The notes: generated by a model from the sequence alone, not told the origin. A stretch of DNA of 64,000 bases from Lasiodiplodia sp. COLG20 (GCA_009801085.1 VNWV01000002.1:1612001-1676000); one strand, 5' to 3'; counted from the stretch's first letter, positions 1 to 12,798 are shown. Numbers and translations are program-made.

Positions 1-1215
1 GGATTCGGCGGCGGTTATGCGGCCTTCGCCTTCATTATGCTAGTTTCGAGAGTCAATGGGATGAGAATTTACAGTTATGTGTTGATAGTTAACACACCTC
101 TGCTGACCCACTATTAGCATGTCCATCTGCGGTGTTTCGTGCCGCATCTCCATAGTCCATGGTCGGCGGCAGCGTCACAACGATGAGGCTGTAGTGTGGT
201 ATTTTAACTTCAAGGCGTTGTTCGGGTAATGAATTGGTTGCGACGATGTTGATAGTCGATGGCGGAACTCTGTAGCATGGAGTGTTAAATGCGATCGGCA
301 GCCCTCTTCTTAAATCCTGTAAAGATAAGTCAGAGATTTACTTATCGACTGGAAGATACGATGATTTGGAAGGCTGAGATGCAATGTTGTGGAGGGACCC
401 AGTTTCCGCCCCCAACTCGGTCCACGTGCATGGGTATTTGCTATCCTACTACCGTCCTAGGCCCATTTCTGCCATCGACCCATTCATGCAGGTCACCAAT
501 CATCTTTTCCAGACGAGTCAAATATGCACTGGTCAAATTTCTTCTGATATAGACATCAATTTGACGGGCAAATGTTAGAAGCCAGATACAACGGACACGC
601 TGTAATTTGTCTAAATGCGTGGATTGCAGAAGTTTCTTTAGGACGGTATTTGAAAATAATAGTGTAGTAGATTAAAGACGACACTTTTGCTCAGTAATCA
701 AGATCGAGCTTTCAACTCCAGCTAAGCTGTCTACCCCACCGTTATGCACATCTAAGGCTGCCAGCAAATGCTTTAGCGTCACTCGCATTTTAGCACCATA
801 TCGGGATTAAACGTGTCGCTTCTAAGGCTGCAACATGACTGCTGTACATATTGTGGGTACATCGCTAAGCGCACTAAACTGCTTAGTATACTGCTTTTTA
901 TCTCAGGTGGAAACGTGGTGGGGTATAACTGGAAAATGCAAGGGAAGTTAAGCGAAATATTGCTTCGTGTAACACAGCCTAGTCCAGAGCTGAACATGAG
1001 CAAATTTTGATGGACTCCACTTACCACATTATCGGAACAGGTTCAGCTAGCCACAATTTAGATATTTCAGCCCATCGTGGTTAAACTTTAGCTTCAATGC
1101 TCTTCGGTGCGTGCACATGCTGTTGCACGGTCCCCGGCGCGCCATAAGTATCAAGTTTGGCAGCAGAAACCAGCCTAGACAGACTTGAATCTACAGATAC
1201 ACACAGCCGTTGACG
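1..1215. other. gene-free left edge
   Basis: I see no supportable gene here. The open frames are short, overlap on both strands and lack splice signals or recognisable motifs. The last 200 bases are the likely promoter of the gene starting at 1216. Confidence 0.5.
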
Positions 1216-3340
1216 ATGTCTAAGGATCAATCTCTGCAACCGCTCGATAGTACGAGCCGTTGGATTGTTCACAATGCCCCGAAGGTTGATCTGGCCTGGG
1301 ATTTTCAACAGATCATTGAGAAGAGGCGGCCCCCACCTTCTTCCTTAAAGTAAGAATTTTTGTTAAGGATATTCTATGTAATCGACTGACCTATTCAAGT
1401 CTCGAGAACAGGAAAACTCGGTTCAATAAGTTCATGAGCCAGTATTTTTCTCGATGTAAGGACAAAGAGGCTCACAGAATCTTCCAAACAGCCAACACAT
1501 GGGAGGCTGTCCGAAAAGAGGCCGAGTTGGCATTGGATAATTACGAAAATCGGGGCAAGTCATGGCGAAACCCACTCCGAAGATCAATGAGGCTGGTTGG
1601 CGGGGTGTCTTCCCGTCTCGAATTTTTGACGGTACTTATTCCCAGCGGGGATTATCTGGGCGTCCTTTGTGGCGGCCTGACGCTGATTTACAATGTGAGT
1701 AGAGACCTGCTGAAAGATTCCTAGCGACACTCAAAGACTCACAATTACCCTAGGCTGCAAATCGGCAACGTGAACTGACGGCGCTTATTGTTGAGTCTCT
1801 GGGTACCTTGACAGAGGAAATGAACCATGCCCAATCGTATATTCTCGACTATGCTTGGAATCCAGAGCTCTTGCGGGCTGCAGATGATCTCTACATTGCT
1901 ATCCTCGATGCCATCGAGGCAATCGTAGAATGGATAGCAAAATCCCAAGGACGTACGTTCATCTTGACAGCTCCTTCGTGACAGCATACACTGATTGGTA
2001 TGGAAGTCCGGGAAGTGTGGGAGACAGGAAAGGCATTCTTTCAACAGGGAGAATATGGAAAGGAACTTGAGGACAAGATCTCAACAAACGTCAAAACCAA
2101 GGTGGAGGCTTTCGACCGTATCGTGGAAAAGTGTCTCCGCAGGGAGGTTCGTGACATAGCCCAAAACGTCTACCAGGCAGGCCAAATTTTGGACATAGTG
2201 GACGGTAAGATTGATGAAAACACTAGTCAACTTCAGAAAGTTCATGCGGCCTTATATACCGTGGAGGATGTCATTCGCGGGATCGCAAAAGATTTTGACA
2301 GTAGGGTTCTACCAATATACGTCCACAGTTACGACTGCTAATCACGGTATACAGCCGATCGTACTAAACTCGCAGAGAGACAGCGGTTATTCGAAGAACA
2401 CCAGAAAGAAATTCAAGCCATCAACGAACAGCGTTTCAATCAGCTCCAACAGTACGAATATGCTCTGGCATGCAGTGCAGCAGCTATCCAAGGCCAGCTT
2501 CAACAACAGCCACGACAAACAATCCACATTTCACAACTTCTCGCCGCCCTCAACCTGACAGAGCTCAACCCCAGTCTCGACTCCACAGATCAGGTAGTGG
2601 ACGCAATTGGCAGAGAACGAGAACTTATCCTGTTCTTCGGCCGAACACTGGATTCGCCTCTCCAGAATAAAATTTCAACTGTCATGCAGAACCCGGAGTT
2701 CGTGTCATGGCTTAAGGGTCTCGACTCGCGTGCTCTCATAATCAGTGGCATGGATATGAACGCGCTACAGGGTGAGGAAGTTGTCTCCCCGCTCACTTAT
2801 ATGTGTGCTGCGCTCGCCCGAACCGTTGCCGAAACCCGGTATGCGCACCCCATCGCCTTTTTTTGCCGCCTACATTCCGACCCAGGAGATCGATTGCGCG
2901 GCGCCGCCGGTATGATGCGATCCCTGATCGCCCAATTGGCCTTGTTCTGCATCGAAACCACTCCAGACCTGCTGAGCTTCCTGGCACCTACGGATCTGAA
3001 TACCATCAAGGCCGGTACTCTGTCTGACCTGTGTAGATTGTTTGACAACTTGGTCCAATCAGTTGGATCCGGTGTCATCATCTGCATGATTGACGGTGTC
3101 AATTTCTTTGAGAATGAGATGTGCCTCAGGGAGATGCACGACGCCATGCGCTTTCTCAATAATCTCTTGGAGGCGGTCAATGCAGCACAGTGCGGTTTGG
3201 TCTTGAAGCTGTTGGTGACGAGCCCTACGGCAAGTGAGAATTGCCGCTACTGGTTCCCAAACAGAGTGGATTTGTTCATGCCCAGAGAGTTTCTCTTGGA
3301 CGGACAGGGGTTCGACGGGCTTGGAATGCCGATGTTCTGA
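1216..3340 (+). CDS. STAND-like protein with helical N-terminal domain and degenerate NTPase
   Basis: Five exons (1216-1349, 1400-1694, 1754-1952, 2007-2300, 2355-3340) give 635 residues with consistent phases. Residues 1-260 are mostly helical and resemble the helical region (DUF7708 type) found before fungal NACHT/STAND ATPases. A Gln-rich coiled segment follows (motif FNQLQQYEYALA). The last 300 residues look like the start of a STAND ATPase: a Walker B-like strand (VIICMIDGVNFFE) is present, but no P-loop GxxxxGKS is visible where one would be expected, and the protein ends without repeats. It may therefore be a non-catalytic relative or partner of fungal NLRs. A fragment of its Gln-rich region recurs inverted 250 bp downstream. 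The start was chosen because the first exon joins in phase to a conserved-looking second exon. The family call is an inference. Confidence 0.7.
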
Positions 3341-3587
3341 TACTCTAAGTCATCTCGAAGGGGTCGGAAAGCTAAATTTAGCGACGTTGTAACAGAAAAT
3401 GTCCTGTGCTTTTGAATCCGTAATACAGAACTCTCAAACCAGTGCGAGAGACAAAGAACGCCAATTATGCTGTCAGATGTATGTACTCAACTATATTCTG
3501 TACAATTCTTCTAAAAGATGAGGTTTGCATCCTGGCGTCCTCACAGCGATCGAGATTTTCGTGGGGTCAATGCGGATCATTTGTGGT

Positions 3588-3722
3588 GGTTGTTGTTGTT
3601 GAAGCTGACCATGGATCGCAGCTGCACCTCACGCCAGAGCATATTCATACTGTTGGAGCTGATTGAAACGCTGTTCGCTGATAGCTATCTGGCGTTCTTC
3701 GAACAGCCGCTGTCTCTCAGTG
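3588..3722 (-). pseudogene. inverted fragment of the upstream STAND-like gene
   Basis: Read on the minus strand, this stretch encodes TERQRLFEERQ and then EQRFNQLQQYEYALA before a stop. That matches residues encoded at about 2373-2510 on the plus strand, with a deletion of about 12 bases and a few substitutions. It has no start, no flanking domain and an early stop, so it is a dead, inverted partial copy. Confidence 0.8.
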
Positions 3723-5717
3723 CCCAAGGCGTACGCGCAGTTCTCGGAGGAGGGCGGCGCGGAGGGCGAGAGGAGGATGCTGCCGGGCGGGAACAGGGAG
3801 CGGTTGCTGGACTGCATGGAGGAGCTCGTGAAGCACACTGGTGATGAGGCCACATTTCGGGCTGTTTGGAGATAAGTTCAGCGAGAGGGCGGAGAGGGAA
3901 AAGGGGGCGGAGGAGGCGGAGGAGGCGGAGGAGGCGGTGGGCCACCACGGACAGCGTGGAGCGACGGCAGGAGCGAGACGTGCATCGTCGAGACGAAGAC
4001 GATGGACGTCGAGTATGGGAAGGGCACCAAGAGCATACGACGGGGGATTTTAGGGATAGAGGGAGCTGGCCGCGGCGACGCGCGCGGTGCTGGGCTGGGA
4101 TGTGGGATGAGAGATGCCTGGTTCGTGGGTTATGCGTTACGCTTTGTTCATGGAAGGAATCTTTGCTGACATGGAACGAACTCCATTTGACTGTTAATTC
4201 TACGTAAGCAGCAGTATTGACACCATTTGAATCACTCAATCCTTAGGGGCCATTATCCGATTTATCAAAGGTCCACTTCGCCGCGCACTGGACGGCAGAT
4301 GACGCACGTTCAATGCTGGCAGAATAAGCTCCAGCGTCTTTCGGTATGCTCTGGCGGCCCCCGTAATGCGGTGGATTGTGTTGAGGTAATGGTTGACGAC
4401 CTATATTGCACTGACGAGGTTTAAAACACATAAAATACTGAAAATTGAACCCTCCATCATATTCCAATACGATGTCATTCTGAGCATGACTACTTGAGAA
4501 TCAAACTGGAATTTCCCATCACCTTTTGTCTCACTGTCATCTATTTTTGATTCTCGCAAGATCTGTCGGCCGGAACATATCATGACTCTCAAGCTGCAGC
4601 GAAATTAATAGGAATTCCCGGAATGCTGCTGAATACTGCAAAGATCGTCCTGTCATAGGCTTTCAGGATGCTGTCAGGCTTGGCTGCGCAGTGTACGTCG
4701 AAGACTCCAAGGACACCCGCGACGGTGTTGATGGATTTGAGGGAGGTGGTGAGAGCGGTCAAAGTGAATACGGATCCTAGAGGTCCACAAATGTTGGGAT
4801 CTACAGGTTTTATAACCCTAAAAAGCGTCAAATGACTCGTAGAGAAAGCCAGAGTTTTCTGAAGCTTGGGGAATGAGACAAGCAATTGCCCAATAAGCAG
4901 TCAAAACCTCATCGACGTTGACACTAGGTATTGCAGCAAGGCTTAGCCTTGCAATGGAATGCCAGCGTGGCGCAGCGGTAGGGCGCGCGGAAGCCATACG
5001 CACTTAGTTCTAGCTGCTGTGGCAGAGTAGACTAGGCTGCCGTAATGAGCCTTGACTCCAGCCATAAAGAGAAGCATATACTAGGGCTTGAGTGAGCTTC
5101 TGGAAAAGTCTTGAGGTCCCAGTGCGGCATCCTTCTCAACGCTAGGCCTTGGAAGGAGCTTGCACCCGCCGTTTTGAATTGGCCCCCAACGGCCCCCAAC
5201 GGCCCCCCTGCGCACGCACCGACATTTTCAAAAAGGAGTACCTGCTGTACACGTGTGTACGAATCAGAACCCGTCTGCTCCAACCCTATGTATAGTGAAA
5301 TTTGGTTAGCGCTTATCCCCGTCGGCTCATGTTTTGCTGGTACCACGGAGCTACACCCACAAATTCCCCACACCGACTACAGTAGGTATCTGCACGCTAC
5401 TACCAATATCCGTCTCGTGGACCGCTTCAAGCTCGTAGCCGGTGCAAATGTCTGAAGATCTACTACGCAAAGACCGCAGTGAAGACCGCATCGTCTTCTG
5501 GCAGGATGAAGGATTTTCTTGGTGAGGTAGACGTGGGAGTTTGAGAGTGGCATTGCTGCTTGCAAAGTGCCGAGCTCAGTGTGCCAACGATGGTCAAGTG
5601 TGCTGCGGGAACAGTATATAAGGAGACAGGATATTCGTCCGAATATTCATTCAGCACCACAGCACCGACATCTACAGCAAGAACTCAATCGTCTTCCCAC
5701 TCCAACAATCAGTCACC
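3723..5717. other. gene-poor stretch with possible coding remnants
   Basis: No intact gene is supportable. On the plus strand, 3720-3875 has a coding-like frame (motif RERLLDCMEELVKHTGDE) followed, in another frame, by a GGC/GGA repeat and a frame open to 4168. I do not recognise it. On the minus strand, frames at 4589-4885 and 4818-5003 could be joined at an AG near 4810, but the product is not recognisable. A short tandem repeat of ggcccccaac lies near 5183-5213. The last 150 bases hold a TATA-like tatataag (about 5616) and are the probable promoter of the secreted-protein gene at 5718. Confidence 0.35.
4967..5003 (+). other. tRNA-like 5' half (A-box)
   Basis: The stretch gcgtggcgcagcggtaggg followed by cgcgc resembles the acceptor, D-arm and A-box of a eukaryotic initiator tRNA-Met, and a CATA lies where the anticodon would be. 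I find no matching T-arm (GGTTCGAnnCC) or acceptor 3' strand within 150 bases, so this is a relic or the head of a tRNA-derived SINE, not a functional tRNA. Confidence 0.3.
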
Positions 5718-6232
5718 ATGAAGTTCTTCAGCACCGCCATCACCACCGCCGTCCTCGGCCTCTTCATCTCCTCCTCTGCAGCCGCCCCCGCCGAAGCCCT
5801 TGGTAAGAACATAGCCCATACCCAAGAAGCAAAAGCCTAACAATTGAGCAACAGAGGCCCGCGATGACTGCGTCGTGAATGCCGCGATTATCTCCAACTG
5901 GGCCGAGAGCGGCCTGAGGCGCTACCGCGTTGCCTTCTCGACGAGCAAGGCCAACGTCGACATGAAGTCGGTCGCTTGCCAATCGTACTGGCACAAGGCC
6001 AACCCTGGCACCAGTAAGACTACTTCAGCCCGCAGCCTCTATTCCTGACTAACATCTCCCAGACTGCGGTGCCATTCAGAACAATGTCCAGTGTTACCAC
6101 AGCTCGGCCGCCAACAGCTGGGTCGTCGATCAAAACGAGGTCGCCGGCCCCGCTGGCAAGGCCGCCATCGACTGCATGGTTAACAACTTCATCACCCATT
6201 TCGCTGGAAAGACTGGCTGCCATGCCGGTTAG
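5718..6232 (+). CDS. small secreted cysteine-rich protein
   Basis: Three exons (5718-5802, 5855-6013, 6063-6232) give 137 residues. Both introns are about 50 bp with a CTAAC branch site. A signal peptide is clear: MKFF, a hydrophobic core, then SSSAAAP around residue 23. The mature part of about 113 residues holds six cysteines (34, 70, 83, 92, 119, 134), enough for three disulfides, and no recognisable domain. Small size, secretion and six cysteines fit an apoplastic effector or antimicrobial-type protein, but this is inference. A TATA-like box lies about 100 bp upstream. It stands alone between degraded sequence on both sides, a setting often seen for effector-like genes. Confidence 0.85.
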
Positions 6233-6782
6233 TCGGTGGATCTTGGAGATGGTCAAGGGTCCGGTGTCGTCGCTTGCACGAGTTCATGCTACATATAAGT
6301 TATCGAGTTTAGTGATAATAGATCAAACATTACTTCCTCTTAAAACAAGTATCATCACCCAAAGGAGATTGAGTTACCCGTCCAGTGTAGAATGAAGTAC
6401 CGCATCTTATCAAGACTTCTTGTGTGTAAGACTGGTAGACTTACCGCCCATCTCGCATGGATCTCGACTGAAATCGCTTACGCTGATTCAGCACAGTAAC
6501 ACGGACTCGAAGGCGAACGTTCGTTCTTTTTGTTACGTGGAATGGGACTATTCAACTTCAAAATCTTTCCACGATACTTGTCACGTCCAAACTCACACTT
6601 AATGCAGGCAAGACATTGTTAAAGAGTGGAACGGGGACAAATCCCCCCCTTTTTTTCTGATCACTATAAAGCAGCAAATGTAAGAAAAAGAAATCGTCAA
6701 GTCGCCTCCAGCACCGAGGTGTCCATCACCATTCCACGGCGGTATTTCCCGATCCACTACCACTAGCATCTCTACTCTCGTT

Positions 6783-7966
6783 CTAGTTACTAGCTGCGAA
6801 GGTATCGCTAGTCGCGTTCAGCCAATCTTCGTTGACGGTGTTCGTGGTGACGTCCTCCGTGTAGCCGGCCAACCAGAGCCGTCCAGCGTTCTCAGGTGCG
6901 TCGGCCGCGAAAACCCACTCCTCCTTCTCGGCCTGGAGGAAAATAGAAGTGTACAAGTCTCTCTTTGAGAGCATCTTGACTTTCTTGGTCTTGGGGTCTG
7001 GTACCGTGGCGTCTTTTTAGTCTGTTCTGGTCGACAGTCTTCGAATCGCCGACGATGATCAAGCCGTCGCGAGCGCGACTGACAGCGACATTCTGACTGT
7101 AGTCGAATGAAAGGTGAGGCCTTCTCACCTACGGCAACCAGGTCGACAATAACAATGATTGCTTCTCCACCCTAGATAGCGTCGACCGTGGTAATCTTGA
7201 GTTCGCCGTGAGTGTTTACAGCCCAGACGACATTCGTTACGCTCATGTGGCGTAAGCCTCCCATATACTACCTCTTCTACGCAGCATATAGTATCACTAC
7301 GAGAATCTCCGTCGCATCGAAGCCCGCCGCAAGTAGCTTCTGCACCAAGTTGAACGTGTATTCGGTGAACGGCCTGTTGATCGAACTTGTGCCTTCCTTC
7401 AGCTTCAACTACCCATACGTTGTTTAATGCGCTGAAGACTTTTCTGCGGCTGCCATCTTCATCGTCAACTTGACTGCCTGAGTTCTTCTCTCCCCTACTC
7501 TCGGGATGCGCAATGCCCTGTATAAGCGCCTTATGGAACCTCTAGTAGGACTTAAGAGAGTCAAGAAATTCGCTGAAAGACGCTCTAGAGTCTTCTCTAC
7601 GAACATTGGTAGGGCAAGCTCCAGGGATGGCAAGACCTTGCTCAACCTCGATTCTCTGTTCGACTTCGGCTTCGGCGAGCATTCAACGCCTCGTTCGCTT
7701 GGGATCGACCTTCTTCAGAGCTAGGTTGACTCGAAGCGAATGACGGGAGCCGTAATATCAAGCTTCTCGAATTTTTCTGGAGGACAAAGTTTGCACCCTG
7801 GCATCCTCACGGCAATCGAGATTTTAATGGGGCCCATCAGCTTGCGTGACCAGTCTATTCCTCTGCTAGCCGAGCGTGCATTGCTATGTACGCATATGCC
7901 CTGCCAACTCATCAGCCGGCTTTCGGCCCCCACAAAAACAAATTTGCTGCACTTACCGCAGCCCAA
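6783..7966 (-). pseudogene. UPF1/NAM7-type superfamily 1 helicase remnant
   Basis: Pieces of a helicase C-terminal core can be read on the minus strand in shifting frames. One piece reads KITTVDAI-stop-GGEA followed by IVIVDLV, the helicase motif V region normally written VDxxQGxE. Another reads QNVAVSRARDGLIIVGD, helicase motif VI of the UPF1/DNA2/NAM7 group. At least three in-frame TAG codons stand where CAG (Gln) is expected, including the motif Gln, and there are at least two frameshifts. No intact N-terminal RecA domain or P-loop is visible. The CAG-to-TAG pattern is what RIP (CpA to TpA) would leave. The gene is clearly dead, and its original size and role cannot be judged. Confidence 0.8.
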
Positions 7967-8151
7967 TGATTCGCTACATCGTCTGCATGTGACGCATCTT
8001 ATCGCTGGTAGCTTTAGGATCGGAAACCCCGCACGATGAAATGCCTTTGGCCTCCCTGATGTTCTTCGTCCTCCGTGTTATTACCACCTGCATTTTCTTG
8101 GAGTCCAGCGGCAATACCAAATTTTGTTTAGCCTCTCGGCCGTTCCTGGCT

Positions 8152-11100
8152 ATGGCACCCTCGGAAGGCAAGACTTTCAGACTGCGAGGCATACCAGCAG
8201 GGTTTTGCAAGAAGGATGTCGAGAGCCTCGTACAAACCACTTTGGACTGCGACGACGTAAACATTCGTGTTCGCTCATTGGCCAGTGATCTTGACAGCTT
8301 AGACGAGATTGTGGCAACCGTGGAAATCTCCCCTGTCCCTGCGAAATTCCAAAAGAGGGTCGAAAGTGATGAGTGGAGCTTCGACACGTTTTACAACGAT
8401 GAGGACCTCTCGTTGCTATTCGACACCAACTTTCTCGGCCTTACTCCGCTCTACACGCCGTCAAACAAACAATGGAACTTAGAGTAAGACCTAAGAGCCT
8501 AGAAACACCCAATGGAATTTATCTGACTTCGTCGCTCTAGCCTAGTCGCAGTCTCCGGGTTGGGAGGCCACGCATTTGGATCGTTCAAAGCCCGAGGCGG
8601 AGGATTCATGTGGCTTCGCGATGCTTTACCAAAAGACCTACCTGGGGCCAGAATTATTGTTTACGGAACCGACACGAAGCTCTTAGAAAGCAACTCCTTC
8701 CAGAACCTGAGCCATCTTGGTCATAGACTACGCTCCACCTTACATAACGTTAGGGTAGGTCTCTTTCAAAAACTGCGTGATTAAAAAGCTAACATGGCTA
8801 TTGGTATCGTAGGCTCAATCATCTGACAAGCCTCTTATTTTAATGGGGCACAGTTTGGGAGGGGTTATCATTAAAGAGGTGAGGCTTTATCCGAAATCCG
8901 AAAAAAATAAAGACTTAATATTTTATTCACATCAATTGCGCATAGGCAATCATCCAAATGCTGCGAGGAGATGATATTGACATGAGGAACCGTCTTTCAG
9001 TATATGGAATCCTCTTTTTTGGCGTGCCAAACCGGGGCATGTCTATGGAGAGCCTCGTTCCCATGGTCGGAAATCAGCCAAATCGATTCCTGTTAGAGAC
9101 GCTGCGAGCGGAGTCAGACGTTCTCCAAAAACAGACCTATTCATTCCTTAAGGCGTTCCCATTTCAGGATTCTGAAATACTCTGCTGCTATGAAACAAAG
9201 CGATCACCCACGGCACAGCAGGTGCGTCTTAATATTCGAAAAGGTTGTTTTGGAGGCTGATCATCTGGTTATAGAACAACCAAGGCATCTGGAAAATGGA
9301 AGGACCTGCCACAGTTTTTGTCAGCAAAGACTCTGCAACGTGCCTCAGAGTTTGGGAAACTGAGATTCGTAATACACTTGCTATGAACCGGACGCATTCG
9401 GAATTGGTTAAATTCCCGAACAAATATGACGAGGAATATCGCCCTATTCGCCAACGGCTCATAGACTTTGCCTTGAAAGCTGCAGAAGTCATCCCGAAGC
9501 GCCATGCGACAGGTGAGATGCAATAAGCGGCCAAAAAGTCTGCATTCTCCAGGAGGGACAGTTTCTGATACTAGGAGTATAGTAGGAGCTACTTCTTGTC
9601 CCGATACCTCACCCAGCTCATTGTCTCCAGAGGAGCGCAGAGAATTAAAGAACCGTACGTGATTGTTTTTATTCAAACCCACAAGAGATTAGCAGTGCTT
9701 ACTCATCAGCAGAATGCTTGCGGTCATTGTCATTCCTAGAACAAGATTCACGCGCCCACGCACTCCAACCAGCAGAAGGTACCTGCGACTGGATCTTCAA
9801 TCATGAAGACTTTTGCTCGTGGCTGAGAAGTTCTCTTGGACTTTTCTGGATCGGCGGAAAGCCTGGCTCGGGGAAGTCGATGCTGATGAAACGCGTGGTG
9901 CAACGCTTGACAAAAGACAACACCGAAGCGCATATAGTAGCTTCCTTCTTTATCTACGGACAGGGGGTACCACTGCAGAAGTCACGAATGGGGCTTTATA
10001 GTACCCTAATCCATCAGCTCTACCAACCCCTTTCGACCGCCTTCGAAGGCCTCCTCCAGAAGTTCCAGATCAGAACCGATACGCAAGGGAAATATGGCGA
10101 GAAATGGAAGTGGACTCTGGAAGACATCAGGTCTCATCTTTTTGAGGCTTTGAAACTCGGCAGTCAAACAAAGTCCATCATGATCTTTGTTGATGCCCTT
10201 GATGAGGCCGGGGAAGAAGAAGCACAGAAAATGATCTGTGACTTCGACAGATTGCTTGAGGACCTTAGCGGGTCTAACTCGAAGATCAGGGTCTGCTTCT
10301 CCTGTCGCCATTATCCCGATTTGCGCCTGAGTCATGCAGTGGCCGTGTCGGTAGAGGAGCATAACCGCCGGGACATCCAGATGGTAATCGACAAACAGCT
10401 CGAAAGACTGACGCCCAAGGAGCAAGAAATGTTCAAAACAAAGATTGTCGAGAACTCCAAAGGCATCTTCCATTGGGCAACCCTTGTGGTCGATCGGGCC
10501 ATCCGCCAAAGGAAAAGGGGGAAGCCTTTCCGGATTGTCTTTTCAACCTTTCAAGAAGGTCAAGCGGACCTGTATCAACTATACGAGACTCTTTTGAGTG
10601 ACCTCGAGGAGGATGATCGTTTCCAAGCTATCAGGCTATTTCAGTGGATGTTATTCGCGAAGAAGCGCCTTGTACTTCCCGAGCTACAGCATGCAATGGC
10701 TCTCAGTCACGACATGCCTGAAAATTCAATTTCGGAATACTCCGTTGGAAAATATTTCACGGACGTAGATGACCTAAAAGCAAGAATCATGGATCTTTCC
10801 CGAGGACTTGTTGAAATTGAAGATCTGGATACTAATCGTTCAATTCTCAACACCGGACGACCAGCCCGCGCCTATTTTATCCACCAATCTGTTGTTGATT
10901 ATCTTTTGGAATCCGGCCTCCAAAAACTTGAAATGGTCCAGGGTACGACAATATCCAGCATCGTAGGCGTTCGCGCACACTTTCAGATCTCAAGATCATG
11001 CTTAAGAATGATGTTGATGTTAGAGTTCGAGGGTATTGATCAGATTCTCTACGACGACAGCCAGCGACGGGACTTCACCACCCAGCTTCTGACGAAAGAA

Positions 11101-12798
11101 ATTTTTGAGATGATGATCGTCCAAAAAGAGACATTTTTCTTCCACGATGACGAGAGACTTCGGCTTTCGCAAGTAAACGGACATTTGACACACGGCGCTG
11201 CAAATCTTGCCTGGTACTGCTGGAACCACTGGATAGACCACGTTCTCCAAATTAAGAAAGAAGAGCATCTCGTTCCAAGCTCCTATCAGAACTGCGAAGG
11301 CCATGTTAGCAGAGATGAAACAACGTGGCAAGATGTTTCTGATCAGTACAAGCAATGTGACCTATTGGACTACTTTTTCTGGCCTGGTCCCGACAAATTT
11401 CTGAAATTTTATGTCCGTTTCGCCAACGCATTTGGGGACTCGGAGCGCTCAAAGGAGCTCCAGGAAACGTTCTTAAAGCGTTGGCACGTGAAGAACATTG
11501 CTCATGGCCAATTGGCCATGAACGTCTGGTCCTTTTCTTTGTCTGGTTCAAGCTTGATACATTTCCTCGCACTGTCTGGTCTCCAAGCACCTCTCCAACG
11601 CATGATTGATAATGCAAGAACGCATCTGGATGTTTGGGATCGCGAGGGCAGGACACCACTCATGTATGCCATTCTTGGGTCTGCTGTCGAAATTGCGATG
11701 GACTTGATCCATGCAAAGGTAGACGTGAATACCCAGGATATCTACGGAAACACGGCGCTGCATTTTGCGAGCTTTTGCGGAGAAGAGCGTGTGGTGGAAG
11801 CGCTACTGCAAGCAGGGGCGAATGTCAACCTCGAAAGAATTGGTGGTGCTACACCACTACATCTTGCAACGATTTCACAGCACCCGCTGATAGTCGCCAA
11901 AATATTGCACGCAGGTGCTGACCCGGAGAAAACACTTTCCATAAAACCTCCGGAGAGAGACGAGAAAGGTTGGCTGATAAGGTTGACATACGCTTCCTTG
12001 GTGGGATATCATACAATTTCTGAGGAATTGCTCTCGTATGGCGTACTTCCTGGTGCAGTTTATTGCTCTGACAGCTCTCTCTTTCGCCATTGTGCGTCTC
12101 TCAGGTCGGTTAGGGCCATCCGAACGTTTGTGCTTGTTGGATCTTTTGCACCTCTGAAAGTGCAAGATCCTGCACGTCGAACGCCGCTTTCACAGTTTAT
12201 CGAGTGCGATCGCCAGGGCGCGGCGGAAATTTTGATCAGCTCCCGGGCCACATTACCAGACCATGATGGCTGGACAGCGCTGGACATTGCAGCATCGAGT
12301 GGCAACGTAGATACCGCACGAACCTTGATCAGTAATGGAGTAGGCTTCGGCAGATCGCTTTTCCATGCTGCGTTGAATGGCCATGCAGAGATGATAGACT
12401 TTTTGGTTCGGTCTGGGGCAAACGTGGAGGACCAAGATCGCTTCGGTCGAACGCCTTTGTTCTTTGCTGTCGCTGTACGCCAAATTGGGGCGGTTTTACG
12501 GCTCATTGAGGCAAAGACGCCTTTGAACCACGCTGATTCTGACGGGAAGACTGCTCTCTTCTATGCGATGGCCAATGGCCATACGACCAAAATGGCCCGC
12601 ACTTTGCTTGACGCTGGCGCGGATCCTAACTGGCATAACTGTATGGGCCTTTCGCCGATGGCTTATGCCGCTTGTGCTGGTGAGCTTGATATCATGAAAT
12701 TACTACGGGAATTTGGCGCCGTACGTCCACAGCTTTCTGCAAAAGCTCAATCCTATGAGTATCTTGAAAAGTTCCTGGACTCGATCGAAGAACTTTAG
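8152..12798 (+). CDS. NOD-like receptor: alpha/beta-hydrolase - NACHT - ankyrin repeats
   Basis: Seven exons (8152-8483, 8541-8754, 8813-8878, 8946-9221, 9275-9512, 9553-9654, 9713-12798) give 1437 residues. Residues 1-400 form a lipase-like alpha/beta-hydrolase with the nucleophile motif GHSLGG (Ser196). This domain often sits at the N-terminus of fungal NLRs, probably as an effector. The NACHT ATPase follows, with Walker A GKPGSGKS (458-465) and Walker B IFVDALDEA (about 567-575). Ankyrin-type repeats fill about residue 1020 to the end, with signatures such as GNTALHFA and GATPLHLA. The expected function is intracellular sensing of non-self through the repeats, NTP-driven oligomerisation and activation of the hydrolase. 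All key motifs look intact. An upstream in-frame ATG at 8041 exists, but 8152 starts the conserved-looking region. The intron at 9513-9552 is unusually short (40 bp). Confidence 0.9.

Noticed and set aside
4589..5003. possible small secreted or HsbA-like protein on the minus strand
   Set aside because: No signal peptide, no conserved pattern and an uncertain splice; kept only as a remark in the gene-poor stretch.
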